Shown here: positions 36,763 through 44,562 of the stretch, in pieces
Numbering within the stretch: position 1 is the first letter of the stretch
Layout of the letters: the number at the start of each line of letters is the position of its first letter
Source of the DNA: a virus
Reading direction: 5' to 3' (one strand)
Virus record (IMG/VR): IMGVR_UViG_3300037882_003529
Location: 1 to 64,000 of that record
Length of the DNA: 64,000 bases
Position numbers and translations under genes: made by a program
Notes under the pieces: generated by a model
Databases searched by the model: none
The model's input: only the letters and a program-made list of their open reading frames with translations
Told to the model about the DNA's origin: nothing

Positions 36763-36898
36763 GATAGTGTCGTACACTGTACGCGGAATTTTCGTCTAGA
36801 GTTTCGGCAATTACTCTACCAGCAAAGCTTACTTGCCAAATTCCATCGACTTCTTCAATTTTGTATTCTCGATATTTTTCTTCAATGCCGGCGATCAT
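36698..36898 (-). CDS. Hypothetical small protein, 66 aa
   Basis: 66 residues starting MIAGIEEKYREYKIEEVDG; beta-rich then basic. It overlaps the start of the J-domain gene by 65 bp, long for this genome, so either this frame or the J-domain start needs correction. Confidence 0.45.
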   Translation of the reverse strand: MIAGIEEKYREYKIEEVDGIWQVSFAGRVIAETLDENSAYSVRHYHARNRHPVSKSIGYRRHLKKQ

Positions 36899-36979
36899 CG
36901 TATTTGTCCTTGTATCCCAAGAATCGTTTCAAATGATACCACCAAGCCATATGAATAGGCTGAAGTTGTCATATATTTC

Positions 36980-37417
36980 CTAAACGTGTTTTAGAATTTC
37001 TCTTTGGGTCATTAGTAATTTCCCAAGATGATTAAGTCCGGTTCCATTGCAAACTCCCCAAAAGGTATCATTCCACCAGTTTCCTTCAATCAATTCTTCG
37101 TCTCCAGTTTTTAGAAGACGGTCTGCAAGTTCAGTGCCAAAAGAAAATTTGATCTCGATGATTTCTTGCATGACACTTAATTTCTTAAGATCCCAACCAG
37201 CTATTGGAGTAACTCGACGGCCTCGTGATTTTGCGAATGCCGGAGTAGGTGCTCGTCGAATATGATCGTGATCCTTAATGTCTAAAGCTTTGGCTGCTTG
37301 ATAGGCATGTTCGGCGCTTGCGTAATTGTACGTTTGAGCACCTATGGATCGAACGATATTACAGAGATAGAAATTGCTAAGAAATCCATACTCTCCTTTA
37401 AAGCTATTGATTGCCAT
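36980..37417 (-). CDS. NADAR (YbiA-like) family protein
   Basis: 145 residues. Diagnostic motifs: FKGEYGFLSNFY (residues 5-16), YASAEHAYQAAKA (about 32-44), GRRVTPIAGWDLKKLSVM and a C-terminal WWNDTFWGVCNGTGLNHLGKLLM. NADAR proteins cleave N-glycosidic or ADP-ribosyl bonds; a NADAR protein in a T4-like phage has been shown to counter the DarT DNA ADP-ribosyltransferase. It is the gene served by no nearby strong promoter, 80 bp upstream of the 66-residue gene. Counter-defence or NAD/riboflavin-intermediate clean-up are both possible. Confidence 0.9.
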   Translation of the reverse strand: MAINSFKGEYGFLSNFYLCNIVRSIGAQTYNYASAEHAYQAAKALDIKDHDHIRRAPTPAFAKSRGRRVTPIAGWDLKKLSVMQEIIEIKFSFGTELADRLLKTGDEELIEGNWWNDTFWGVCNGTGLNHLGKLLMTQREILKHV

Positions 37418-37443
37418 AATGAATCCATATAAGTCGTAATAAC

Positions 37444-37473
37444 ATTATAACATATTCATTACCCGAAGTAAAT
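37444..37473 (-). promoter_or_regulatory. T4-type early promoter
   Basis: Minus-strand ATTTAC (37473-37468) with CTTCGGG, 18-bp spacer, TGTTATAAT (TATAAT at 37449-37444). Slightly weaker -35 than the others. It serves the NADAR gene and overlaps the end of the zinc-binding 53-residue gene. Confidence 0.75.
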
Positions 37474-37620
37474 TAATGAATAGCCACATCCTAAACACTT
37501 CATCACTTCAACTAATTTACTAACAGGAGCTACAGCAGGAATGTCTATTGGTGTTATGGCTATAATAGGAACAAAAGCTATGCCAGAAGTAAGTTCTATT
37601 GCACAACGAGGGCAAATCAT
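37459..37620 (-). CDS. Small zinc-ribbon protein, 53 aa
   Basis: MICPRCAIELTSG with CPRC near the start and CLGC near residue 42-45, spanning a Pro/Ile-rich middle: a four-Cys zinc site. ATGA overlap with the 40-residue zinc protein upstream. Function unknown. Confidence 0.55.
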   Translation of the reverse strand: MICPRCAIELTSGIAFVPIIAITPIDIPAVAPVSKLVEVMKCLGCGYSLIYFG

Positions 37621-37739
37621 TTATCTTCTTCAAGATCTTCAAAATCTTCAAGATAACACCAACATACCTCGCAATATAATTCACCCAACTTAATGGTGTT
37701 ATTGCAATGCCAACAAGTTTCGGTTTTAGTTTCGGTCAT
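37617..37739 (-). CDS. Small zinc-ribbon protein, 40 aa
   Basis: MTETKTETCWHCNNTIK with CxxC at 9-12 and again at 23-26 (CEVC), then an acidic tail. Two tiny zinc ribbons encoded in tandem with this spacing are unusual; they may act as a pair. Confidence 0.55.
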   Translation of the reverse strand: MTETKTETCWHCNNTIKLGELYCEVCWCYLEDFEDLEEDK

Positions 37740-38056
37740 CGAAAGTAATCCTCTTCATCTTCGTCGTCATCTTCAAAATCTAAATAACGAGAACCTGTTC
37801 CAAAGTTTCCTCCAGGAAAGAGAGTAGTCAAAACTTCAACTTGAGTGTCATTAAGTTCGATATATTTAGCCAGACGACTAAAGTCATCTGATGAATACTG
37901 TATAAACTCATTAGCGCCAAAATAAATTTCTTTATTTTCGAGCTTTTTAGCTTTTTTGGTCAAACTTTCTTTAAGAGATTCTATAGAATCTGCTTCGAAA
38001 ATTCTGAACATTTCGCAATCAAATTCATCTTTGTTTAACTTGACTAAAATTTTCAT
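37736..38056 (-). CDS. Hypothetical acidic protein, 106 aa
   Basis: 106 residues with a strongly acidic C-terminus (DFEDDDEDEEDYF). Four-base overlap with the zinc protein gene. Such tails are common in DNA mimics and chaperone-like proteins, but nothing more can be said. Confidence 0.6.
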   Translation of the reverse strand: MKILVKLNKDEFDCEMFRIFEADSIESLKESLTKKAKKLENKEIYFGANEFIQYSSDDFSRLAKYIELNDTQVEVLTTLFPGGNFGTGSRYLDFEDDDEDEEDYFR

Positions 38057-38074
38057 TGTTTTCTCCTATGAATT

Positions 38075-38380
38075 CTAGTATGAAATGAAACGCAATGGAC
38101 TAAACATAACCGATAGCCAACCAAATAAAGCACTTTCAAAACTGTTAGTGCCGCCGGCGTACCTATACCTGATCTCAAAGAGATCTTCTTCTCCTGGGAA
38201 GTGCAGCCACCAATTGTTATTGGAGTCTAATACCCAATCCTCGTCACTTCCTTGATTTTGCATATAAGGTACAAAGCCTGAAGCCGGATCAGCTTCTATA
38301 ATGGCCGACAACTTAGCTGCAAATCTTGCTCGTAAAGAACGGTCAGTTGTAAATTTAGCATGTAATAACTGTAGCTTCAT
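38075..38380 (-). CDS. Hypothetical protein, 101 aa
   Basis: 101 residues starting MKLQLLHAKFTTDRSLRAR; Trp-containing middle (DEDWVLDSNNNWWLHFPGEED). ATGA coupling upstream. No domain recognised. Confidence 0.55.
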   Translation of the reverse strand: MKLQLLHAKFTTDRSLRARFAAKLSAIIEADPASGFVPYMQNQGSDEDWVLDSNNNWWLHFPGEEDLFEIRYRYAGGTNSFESALFGWLSVMFSPLRFISY

Positions 38381-38580
38381 AGTTTTCCTCGATTCTCATA
38401 AGGTTTCTCCGTTTCTTTTTGTTTTGGAGGTTCAAAGCTCATTAATGAAATTCCAACAGTAATTCCTAAACAAAAAATAATAATACATGCTGCAGTCATA
38501 TGAACATAGTCTTCTTTTTCTGAAAAATGAATAGCAGCATAAATTGATATTGCTGTCGCAATTAATGCAATTGGTATCAT
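38377..38580 (-). CDS. Small membrane protein with two spans
   Basis: 67 residues; spans IALIATAISIYAAIHF and HMTAACIIIFCLGITVGISL, short basic C-terminal tail. Overlaps neighbours by four bases on each side. Function unknown. Confidence 0.6.
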   Translation of the reverse strand: MIPIALIATAISIYAAIHFSEKEDYVHMTAACIIIFCLGITVGISLMSFEPPKQKETEKPYENRGKL

Positions 38581-39149
38581 TCTCTTTCCTTATGACCATC
38601 TGAATAAGAAATCGATTGCTTGTCCATAAAAGATTTTATTTCATCGAAGGAAAACGGTCGATATTCTGCTTTGCCTGTTATCCAAGTAGAATCAACTCCT
38701 ACATCAACACTTTTTCCGTGTGGCGGCAATGAAGAATGGCTATGACCGTAAAGCAACCAAGATCCTCGATGCGATTTGTTCCACACTCGACAGCCGTAAT
38801 GAAACAAGCATATAGTTTCATTTTGGTATTTGACTTCTTCGTAGGTACTAATCGATTTCACCGAAGGAACATTCGACAAAATTCGTTTAGAGTATTTTTT
38901 GATCTCTTTGCAATGATTGCCTAATAACAAAATTTTAGTACCATTGAGTCGAGTAAGAATCTTCTCAATTTTGTCAACACGACAGAAAGCAAAATCGCCT
39001 AAAGAATAGCAAGTATCTGTAGGCTTTACGACAGCATTCCAATTTGCTATTAGAGTTTCGTTCATTTCATCAGCAGATGAAAACGGTCTATGAGAATATT
39101 TGATTACATTCGCATGGTCAAAATGAATGTCTGAAGTGAAGTGAATCAT
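38577..39149 (-). CDS. Calcineurin-like metallophosphoesterase
   Basis: 190 residues with intact motifs: DIHFDHAN (residues 6-13), GDFAF (about 50), GNHC (about 76, usually GNHD), FHYG and GHSHSSLP (about 133-140). The family hydrolyses phosphoesters or cyclic phosphates with two metals; in phages, related proteins are of unknown substrate. Cys in place of Asp in the GNH motif is a small deviation. Compare the degenerate homologue at 24768. Confidence 0.88.
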   Translation of the reverse strand: MIHFTSDIHFDHANVIKYSHRPFSSADEMNETLIANWNAVVKPTDTCYSLGDFAFCRVDKIEKILTRLNGTKILLLGNHCKEIKKYSKRILSNVPSVKSISTYEEVKYQNETICLFHYGCRVWNKSHRGSWLLYGHSHSSLPPHGKSVDVGVDSTWITGKAEYRPFSFDEIKSFMDKQSISYSDGHKERE

Positions 39150-39251
39150 TAGGATTCCTGGGTTATCGCTGGTTGAATGAGAAACAAAGATGATGTTTCA
39201 TACATTATCACAAATAAAGTTCCTTGAAACCAATCAGGATAACCAGAATTG

Positions 39252-39386
39252 TTAAGCTGTCCATGCGTGTATAAATGGCTTAATCCATTCCCAAATCCAT
39301 GGAATAACAACGTAAATAATTCCACCTCCTACAATAGACAAAAACGCAACCATTCCTACCCAATCATACCATTCCGTGTCAAACAT
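39252..39386 (-). CDS. Small single-span membrane protein, 44 aa
   Basis: MFDTEWYDWVGMVAFLSIV followed by a Gly/Ile-rich span and a Trp-rich end (IWEWIKPFIHAW). Twelve bp before it is the 136-residue gene. Holin-like features are lacking. Unknown. Confidence 0.5.
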   Translation of the reverse strand: MFDTEWYDWVGMVAFLSIVGGGIIYVVIPWIWEWIKPFIHAWTA

Positions 39387-39387
39387 C

Positions 39388-39798
39388 TTAAGGCTCCTTT
39401 GGAGGCGGATTTACAGGTTTATCTTTAGTCGATTCTTTTGGATAACGATAGACAGTTTTTGTCTTTGTTTTCCAAGTGTAGTCAGGAAGTGAAGGCGTCC
39501 ACGACGGAGATTTAAAGTCTGATTTTCGAAACAAAATCAATGCCAATAAAGAAAAATATCCAATGATAATGAGAAAAAGAAGAATATCTTGCGATGATTT
39601 TTCTAAAGGAGGACACTGATATGAATAGTTAGATGGCGTACCAGAACCAGTGCTTCCTCCACTTTCTGGATAAGACGCGCTTCCTCCATTCTCTACGGAA
39701 AATGCAGTTCCGCCACCGCTAGAAGGTGTTGCAACTCCAAAATTATGTCCACCTAAAGAGCTTGGATCAATTCGACCTTGATCTATATTATTATCCAT
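39388..39798 (-). CDS. Putative single-span membrane protein
   Basis: 136 residues. Low-complexity Gly/Ser N-terminus (GGTAFSVENGGSASYPESGG), one span (ILLFLIIIGYFSLLALILF, about 70-88), then a Lys/Thr/Pro-rich tail. Overlaps the upstream stop by one base. No family recognised. Confidence 0.6.
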   Translation of the reverse strand: MDNNIDQGRIDPSSLGGHNFGVATPSSGGGTAFSVENGGSASYPESGGSTGSGTPSNYSYQCPPLEKSSQDILLFLIIIGYFSLLALILFRKSDFKSPSWTPSLPDYTWKTKTKTVYRYPKESTKDKPVNPPPKEP

Positions 39799-40322
39799 TA
39801 CGCTTTATCCAGTATAAATTGAGACCGTCTTTGCGCTGCTGTTTGTGGCGTTGGTTTGATTCTGTATTTCAATAGCGCTTCAGCTCCATCACAAGCTTTA
39901 ATTTGACAACCCAAAGTGGTCAAATATGCAACTGCTTTACCAACTCCCCAAGCATGAACAGAAGTTTCGTCTTTAGTGACATCATCTTCTGTAATGATGG
40001 TTCTTATGTTAGTTTTAGACCAATCGATTGAGATTACTCTCTTTCGCCATCCGATAACAATTGGTCCTGCGAGAGTGAAAACTAACCACCAAGAATTTTC
40101 AACACAAAGCTGAAAATATGTTCGAGGCCAATATTGGTTTGCCAATTCATAAATTTCAATTGGCTCAATTTGAGAAAGTTTTAATAAAGCGTCAAGAGTC
40201 TCGCGATCAATAGTATCATCGTTATTGTAATAAGCAGTTTCAAGGATTTCACGAACGCCGTCTGGAAGTGTCGAACCCTCTAAGACGGCGTAAACAGCTT
40301 TTCTTAAGGTACTATCATTCAT
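39798..40322 (-). CDS. Hypothetical protein, 174 aa
   Basis: 174 residues; N-terminal helical third resembling nothing I know, then Trp/aromatic-rich beta region. Directly coupled to the thyA gene (four-base overlap). Confidence 0.6.
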   Translation of the reverse strand: MNDSTLRKAVYAVLEGSTLPDGVREILETAYYNNDDTIDRETLDALLKLSQIEPIEIYELANQYWPRTYFQLCVENSWWLVFTLAGPIVIGWRKRVISIDWSKTNIRTIITEDDVTKDETSVHAWGVGKAVAYLTTLGCQIKACDGAEALLKYRIKPTPQTAAQRRSQFILDKA

Positions 40323-41215
40323 ACCGCAACCTCGCCTTTGATGTGTGGATGTGGATCATATTGTGTAAGCTTAATCACTGAATGATCATATTGTTCAATG
40401 TCTCTTTTTTGAGTGATTTCTAATTTAGGAAGAGTTAGTTTTGGATCTCTTCCTAATTGAGTCACAACTTGTAGAATATGATTTGAATAGATGTGAGCAT
40501 CACCTAAAGAAATGATCAAATCACCAACCTGCAGATCACAAGTTTTTGCGACCAAATGAGTCAATAAAGCGTATGAAGCGATATTGAAAGGAACACCAAG
40601 AAAACAGTCTGCAGACCGTTGGTACATATGACAGGATAATCGACCATCTTCTACATAAAATTGGTAGAGAATGTGACATGGCATTAATGCCATATACGGA
40701 AGATCAGCTACGTTCCATGCGCTTACGACAATTCTTCGACTTGTCGGATCAGTTTTGATTAATCGAATCGCTTCTTGGAGCTGATTTGTTGATTTACCAT
40801 TTCTGGTTTCCCATTTCATCCATTGATGACCATAGATTGGACCTAATGAACCATCCATTCTTGTCCATTCATCCCAAATAGTACAACCATGGTCATGAAG
40901 AAATTTTACGTCGGTATCACCTCTAATGAACCAAAGCAATTCAGTAATAACTGATTTAAAGGCAACCTTTTTTGTCGTAATTAAAGGAAATGACTCACTT
41001 AGATCAAATCGCAACTGGTGACCAAAAATTCCGATTGTGCCTACTCCAGTTCGATCCTGGCGAGGTTTACCTTCAGAAAGAATTTTCGCCAACAGATTTC
41101 CATAGACATAATCAGTTGCTGTAGGAAAAACTTTACAAACTTCTTTAAAATGAGCAGCAAATTGTTGAATGCTCTCAACTAATGATTTATTTTCTGTAAA
41201 CATGCAAGATCTCAC
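40319..41215 (-). CDS. thyA: Thymidylate synthase family (ThyA)
   Basis: 298 residues. Catalytic MPCHILYQFYV with the active-site Cys (about 180), RQDRTGVGT near 52, WNVADLP, RSADCFLGVPFNIASYALL (Asn that selects dUMP kept), and GDAHIYSNH. Makes dTMP from dUMP using methylene-THF. A dUMP hydroxymethylase of similar sequence cannot be ruled out by eye, which matters because a possible thymidine-hypermodification gene is at 59680. The frame starts at GTG overlapping the previous stop; an ATG four codons later (41203) is an alternative. Confidence 0.93.
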   Translation of the reverse strand: MRSCMFTENKSLVESIQQFAAHFKEVCKVFPTATDYVYGNLLAKILSEGKPRQDRTGVGTIGIFGHQLRFDLSESFPLITTKKVAFKSVITELLWFIRGDTDVKFLHDHGCTIWDEWTRMDGSLGPIYGHQWMKWETRNGKSTNQLQEAIRLIKTDPTSRRIVVSAWNVADLPYMALMPCHILYQFYVEDGRLSCHMYQRSADCFLGVPFNIASYALLTHLVAKTCDLQVGDLIISLGDAHIYSNHILQVVTQLGRDPKLTLPKLEITQKRDIEQYDHSVIKLTQYDPHPHIKGEVAV

Positions 41216-41424
41216 TTATAAAGATTTTTGTGGAATGATTTAAACCAGTTGTGTTCCAGATATTCATACCACTCTTTTCTAGTTAACATTTCTACAAGAG
41301 TGGTCACTATAGTCGCAGGAATTATAAAGACTAACAAGAATCCGACCAAAAAAGTGAATAGAAAATTATTAATAGAAGAAAAACTTGCTAAAAATCCTGC
41401 GTACATTCGATTCATAATGGTCAT
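41212..41424 (-). CDS. Small membrane protein, 70 aa
   Basis: One or two hydrophobic stretches (FLFTFLVGFLLVFIIPATIVTTLV, about 19-42), then a basic, Trp/His-containing tail. A TGATATAAT box at 41440-41445 lies just upstream. Function unknown. Confidence 0.6.
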   Translation of the reverse strand: MTIMNRMYAGFLASFSSINNFLFTFLVGFLLVFIIPATIVTTLVEMLTRKEWYEYLEHNWFKSFHKNLYK

Positions 41425-41439
41425 CCTTATCGGAATTAC

Positions 41440-41445
41440 ATTATA
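41440..41445 (-). promoter_or_regulatory. Possible extended -10 promoter
   Basis: Minus-strand TGATATAAT about 16 bp before the membrane protein gene; no clear -35. Confidence 0.35.
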
Positions 41446-42147
41446 TCACTTTTGCATTTCCCAGTATTGTCTCACTCGAGCTCTTGCTTTCATTTTGATT
41501 CCTTCAGAAAAAGGAATCACCTCGCATCCCGAAGATTTTTCTGATCCGTAGATAACGCATAATTGCTCTACACCTTCAACTTGATCGGACAGAGAATAAA
41601 GAGCACATTGAATGAAGGCAGAATCAAGATCTTCAATCGATTTCTGTCGACCGTAAGATTTGAAATCAATGAGTGTAGTTTTTCCTCTAAATTTTGCGAG
41701 GCAATCAAGAGTCCCAGCATACTTAAGTCTTTTAGAGAATACAGCAGATTCTAGCATTTGAACTTCAGAAATCTCTTCAAGATATTTCCAAGTAGCTAAG
41801 AAAGAAAACCAAGCTGCTCCGACACATGGGTCAAATTTTTCGCCCATCAGATAAGAAGCACAAAGAGTATGAAAATTTGTTCCACGTAATGAAGCTTGCA
41901 ATCCGATTTTATCGGCTTCTTCTTTGCCTACACGATTAACCCAAGAATCAAGCCAATCTGAATTTGAAGTGAGGCCTAAAACAGATGTTACAGACGGAAA
42001 ATGTCCAGCTTCAGTTGCGTAAAATCTTCCTCGATCAGTTTCGACACGAGGAAGATTGAAATTGCATATTGCGTTTAGAGCTAATCGAGATTCACATTGA
42101 ATCTCTCTGGTTAATGGAGAATAACTAAGACGATTTCGACAGATCAC
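41446..42147 (-). CDS. PD-(D/E)XK exonuclease-like protein
   Basis: 233 residues. Nuclease core: GTNFHTLCASYL (about 89-100), YAGTLDCLAKFRGKTTLIDFKSY (about 144-166, the D...DxK motif) and QCALYSLSD. This arrangement occurs in RecB/Cas4-like and MGME1-like exonucleases of phages. The start is a GTG overlapping the previous stop (GTGA), which fits translational coupling. Confidence 0.85.
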   Translation of the reverse strand: MICRNRLSYSPLTREIQCESRLALNAICNFNLPRVETDRGRFYATEAGHFPSVTSVLGLTSNSDWLDSWVNRVGKEEADKIGLQASLRGTNFHTLCASYLMGEKFDPCVGAAWFSFLATWKYLEEISEVQMLESAVFSKRLKYAGTLDCLAKFRGKTTLIDFKSYGRQKSIEDLDSAFIQCALYSLSDQVEGVEQLCVIYGSEKSSGCEVIPFSEGIKMKARARVRQYWEMQK

Positions 42148-42371
42148 AAATTGTTTCTATTGTCTTCAGATTGAATTTCATATTCCATCTCCTCAATAAC
42201 AATATTCTCTAATGTCCAAGCATCTTCACGCTCAAAATTAGCTCTTACTTCGTCACGATTCTTACCACCAAAAGAGCTTAAAGATTTACCAAGACGATCT
42301 AAACGATCGAATGCTCTCATTGCTCGATCTACCAGTTCAGGACTTGGTTTATTTTCTGGTTCTCTTGACAT
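42144..42371 (-). CDS. Hypothetical protein, 75 aa
   Basis: 75 residues, charged, helical, beginning MSREPENKPSPELVDRAMR. Coupled to the nuclease gene by a GTGA overlap. Function unknown. Confidence 0.55.
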   Translation of the reverse strand: MSREPENKPSPELVDRAMRAFDRLDRLGKSLSSFGGKNRDEVRANFEREDAWTLENIVIEEMEYEIQSEDNRNNL

Positions 42372-42380
42372 ATGAATATC

Positions 42381-42593
42381 CTAAGGCGGTTTCGGTAAAT
42401 CACGTAAAATTTTCCAAACCTCTGGTCCAATTAATATTGAAGATTTTTGGATTTGAAGTAATTGATCTAATTTTTCTTCGATTCTGTCCAGTTGAACCTT
42501 CGAAGGTTCAACTGGACATTCTTCTTTGGTAGAATTAAAGAATTTCATTAGCAGTTCTGGTGGAGCTGAAGAGTGATGAGAAAATTTAGACAA
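42381..42593 (-). CDS. Hypothetical small protein with a palindromic segment
   Basis: 70 residues, starting with TTG that overlaps the MazG-like gene's stop. The bases for CPVEPSKVQLD form a perfect 34-bp palindrome (42485-42518), so the same peptide is encoded on both strands. Otherwise unremarkable helical protein. Confidence 0.45.
   Translation of the reverse strand: MSKFSHHSSAPPELLMKFFNSTKEECPVEPSKVQLDRIEEKLDQLLQIQKSSILIGPEVWKILRDLPKPP
42485..42518. repeat. Perfect 34-bp palindrome
   Basis: TGTCCAGTTGAACCTTC is followed immediately by its reverse complement, with no spacer. No T-run on either side in the minus direction. It could form a strong hairpin or cruciform, or be a dimeric protein site. 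Confidence 0.8.
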
Positions 42594-43080
42594 ATTCTTT
42601 ATCGATCACCGATTTAACATCAGCTCGCTTCCAGCCTGGTGGCTTAACGACATCTAAAGTTGACCCTCTTTTGCTTTGATCAGAAGATGTAGCTCTAACT
42701 TTTGACATATTTGCTCGTTGGACTTCATCCCAAACTTTACCAATTGGAATGCCCATTTGATATGCTGTTCCAAATGCAATATAAAGAACATCGCATAATT
42801 CGTGTGCAGCCTTTACGATATCGCCTTGATCCACAGCTTCATTGAATTCATCAACTTCTTCTTGAAGAAATTTCTTTCGAAATTCTGCCAATTCTGGACT
42901 CAGAAATCCTGGCTTTTCATTACCAATAAGTCCAAATTTTTCATGGAATGCTTTAATATCAGCTTGATAATCAGGATTTAATTCAGCAGCTTCAACAACA
43001 GCGTCAATAAGTTCTTTAAAATAATCAGGATCAATTGATGGATGTCTTAAATTATTAAACATTAATTCAGATAGTTTGCT
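42586..43080 (-). CDS. MazG-like nucleotide pyrophosphohydrolase
   Basis: About 164 residues from the ATG at 43080 (MSKLSELMFNNLR); the frame extends upstream only through a TTG. All-alpha NTP pyrophosphatase motifs: EEVDEFNEAVDQGD (about 91-104) and HELCDVLYIAFGTA (about 109-122), with the E-x-x-E...D-x-x-D metal site. The family hydrolyses (d)NTPs to monophosphates. In phages such enzymes alter dNTP pools, ppGpp levels, or supply a modified-base pathway. Confidence 0.85.
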   Translation of the reverse strand, partial: SKLSELMFNNLRHPSIDPDYFKELIDAVVEAAELNPDYQADIKAFHEKFGLIGNEKPGFLSPELAEFRKKFLQEEVDEFNEAVDQGDIVKAAHELCDVLYIAFGTAYQMGIPIGKVWDEVQRANMSKVRATSSDQSKRGSTLDVVKPPGWKRADVKSVIDKEFV

Positions 43081-43137
43081 CATATGATAAGTTTTGTTGA
43101 TAGAAACAATTACTATATCATTATTAAACAACCAATC

Positions 43138-43212
43138 TGGTAGGCCTGCTAGGAATCGAACCTAGACCGATGGATTATGAGTCCACTGCTCTTACCAATG
43201 AGCTACAGGCCC
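43138..43212 (-). tRNA. tRNA with CAU anticodon (Met or Ile2)
   Basis: Acceptor GGGCCTG/CAGGCCT, D arm GCTC-GAGC, anticodon GTGGA-CTCATAA-TCCAT, T arm CTAGG-TTCGATT-CCTAG, A73 and encoded CCA. It lies alone, outside the main array. Its first 21 bases are also the last codons of the SLOG-like gene 43192-43602. Confidence 0.88.
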
Positions 43213-43602
43213 TAAAAGAATTGATTGATAATACACAATAGTTAATCCGATTGGAATCTTTTTAGCTTGATTAATCATATCAGCAGTTCCTCTAGATTTA
43301 CCATCCCAAAACACAATGCAATGATCAGCTACCTTTGCCATTTCGCGATTTCTGATAAATCCAGCTGATTTTCCGTATTTATTCCAATCGGCAGGCATCA
43401 AAAGTAATTTATGGCCATTTTCTCCAGCATATGTTTCTCCAAGCGAATCAGCTCCAGGAGCGGTACCAGAAATAATGGTCAAATCATCATCAAAAGGTAA
43501 TTCTCTTTTTAATAAATCAACTTCATGCTTCAGGACAGTGTAATCAAAGAAATCTCTCGAACCAGCGATAATCAATTTCTTTAATTTCTTCTGCCCTTGC
43601 AT
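43192..43602 (-). CDS. YspA/DUF2493 (SLOG-superfamily) protein ending inside a tRNA gene
   Basis: 136 residues. IIAGSRDFFDY (11-21), ISGTAPGADSLGETYA (about 44-59), FIRNREMAKVADHCIVFWDGKSRGT (about 82-106) are the conserved features of DUF2493, a Rossmann-like nucleotide-binding domain thought to bind NAD or nucleotide signals. The last seven codons and the stop lie within the tRNA at 43138-43212, so the C-terminal GPVAHW is dictated by tRNA sequence. Confidence 0.85.
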   Translation of the reverse strand: MQGQKKLKKLIIAGSRDFFDYTVLKHEVDLLKRELPFDDDLTIISGTAPGADSLGETYAGENGHKLLLMPADWNKYGKSAGFIRNREMAKVADHCIVFWDGKSRGTADMINQAKKIPIGLTIVYYQSILLGPVAHW

Positions 43603-43605
43603 TGA

Positions 43606-44562
43606 TTAACCTTTGAAATTTAGAGAAATGACTTTGAATGACCAACTTTGATCTTTAGCCCTAAACACAACACCTTCAGCTTGTTTTCCATTTTTATATC
43701 TTACATTGTCTGCGATATCTCTCAAATCATCAACAGATTCTGGTTTTGGAACATAAACAAAATCAACAAGCGGAAGAGAAGTTTCTTCAGAGAAACGAAG
43801 CAATTCACTCAAAGGTTGTTTTTCCCAAACATTTCTGCGACCTTCAGCTTTCTTTAGAAGAGTAAAAATTTTGATCGATTTTTCACGTAATCCAGATTGA
43901 TTATCATGGATTCCAGGACCAATGATTTCATATTGAATACCAAATCCATCAGGAATCAACTTCTCTAAATTAAACTTTTTAGCCAATTGAGTATAAAAAT
44001 TATCAGCATCTGGCTTTACGGTTAATGTTCGAGAACAAATAGTCAGCTTTCCGTCTTCTTTGAACGCAGTAGAAGAAGTTCCATCTTCTTTCACTGTGAC
44101 ATAATATGGTTCTTCTAATTTCTCGACCCATCTTGGAAACATTTGATAGTTGAGTTCAGAAGTTTTCGAAATGAAATGAGGAAATCCTGCGATGAAATCA
44201 TCGGTATTTTCGATCGATTTCTCGTATTTTGCTACTCGATAAAATCCAGTAAGATCTTCACCGATAAACTTTAATGACTCCTCAATAGATTCCAAAGGAA
44301 TAATCAAGCATTCAGAAGGAGACCCTTTAAATCGACAGAGTTTAATCCGATAAGAGTGCTTTTCCATGAAAGCAAAACGCTGAATTGCAGGCAAAATCGC
44401 ATCTGGAAGAAAAACGGCAACATCATCAAGAAGATTAATCGTTTTTTGAATAACTCCGGTCCAAATTCCTGCTTCGCCACAATCAACTGTCGCTTCTTGA
44501 ATAAAATCAGCGCCTATGATCGATCTAATCGAAACAACCTTTCCTTTTGTAGCTAAAATCAT
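43606..44562 (-). CDS. ATP-dependent RNA ligase (Rnl5/DraRnl-like)
   Basis: 318 residues. Nucleotidyltransferase motifs in order: motif I VKEDGTSSTAF with the adenylated Lys (about residue 157), motif III FGIQYEIIGPG (about 208), motif IV AEGVVFRAK (about 293) and motif V SFKVIS. About 140 residues before motif I fit an N-terminal OB-like domain, as in Deinococcus RNA ligase (342 residues), rather than T4 Rnl1 or Rnl2. It would seal RNA nicks or broken tRNAs. The permuted tRNA-like RNAs in the array would need ligation, so this enzyme is a natural candidate. Ends three bases before the SLOG gene. Confidence 0.85.
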   Translation of the reverse strand: MILATKGKVVSIRSIIGADFIQEATVDCGEAGIWTGVIQKTINLLDDVAVFLPDAILPAIQRFAFMEKHSYRIKLCRFKGSPSECLIIPLESIEESLKFIGEDLTGFYRVAKYEKSIENTDDFIAGFPHFISKTSELNYQMFPRWVEKLEEPYYVTVKEDGTSSTAFKEDGKLTICSRTLTVKPDADNFYTQLAKKFNLEKLIPDGFGIQYEIIGPGIHDNQSGLREKSIKIFTLLKKAEGRRNVWEKQPLSELLRFSEETSLPLVDFVYVPKPESVDDLRDIADNVRYKNGKQAEGVVFRAKDQSWSFKVISLNFKG

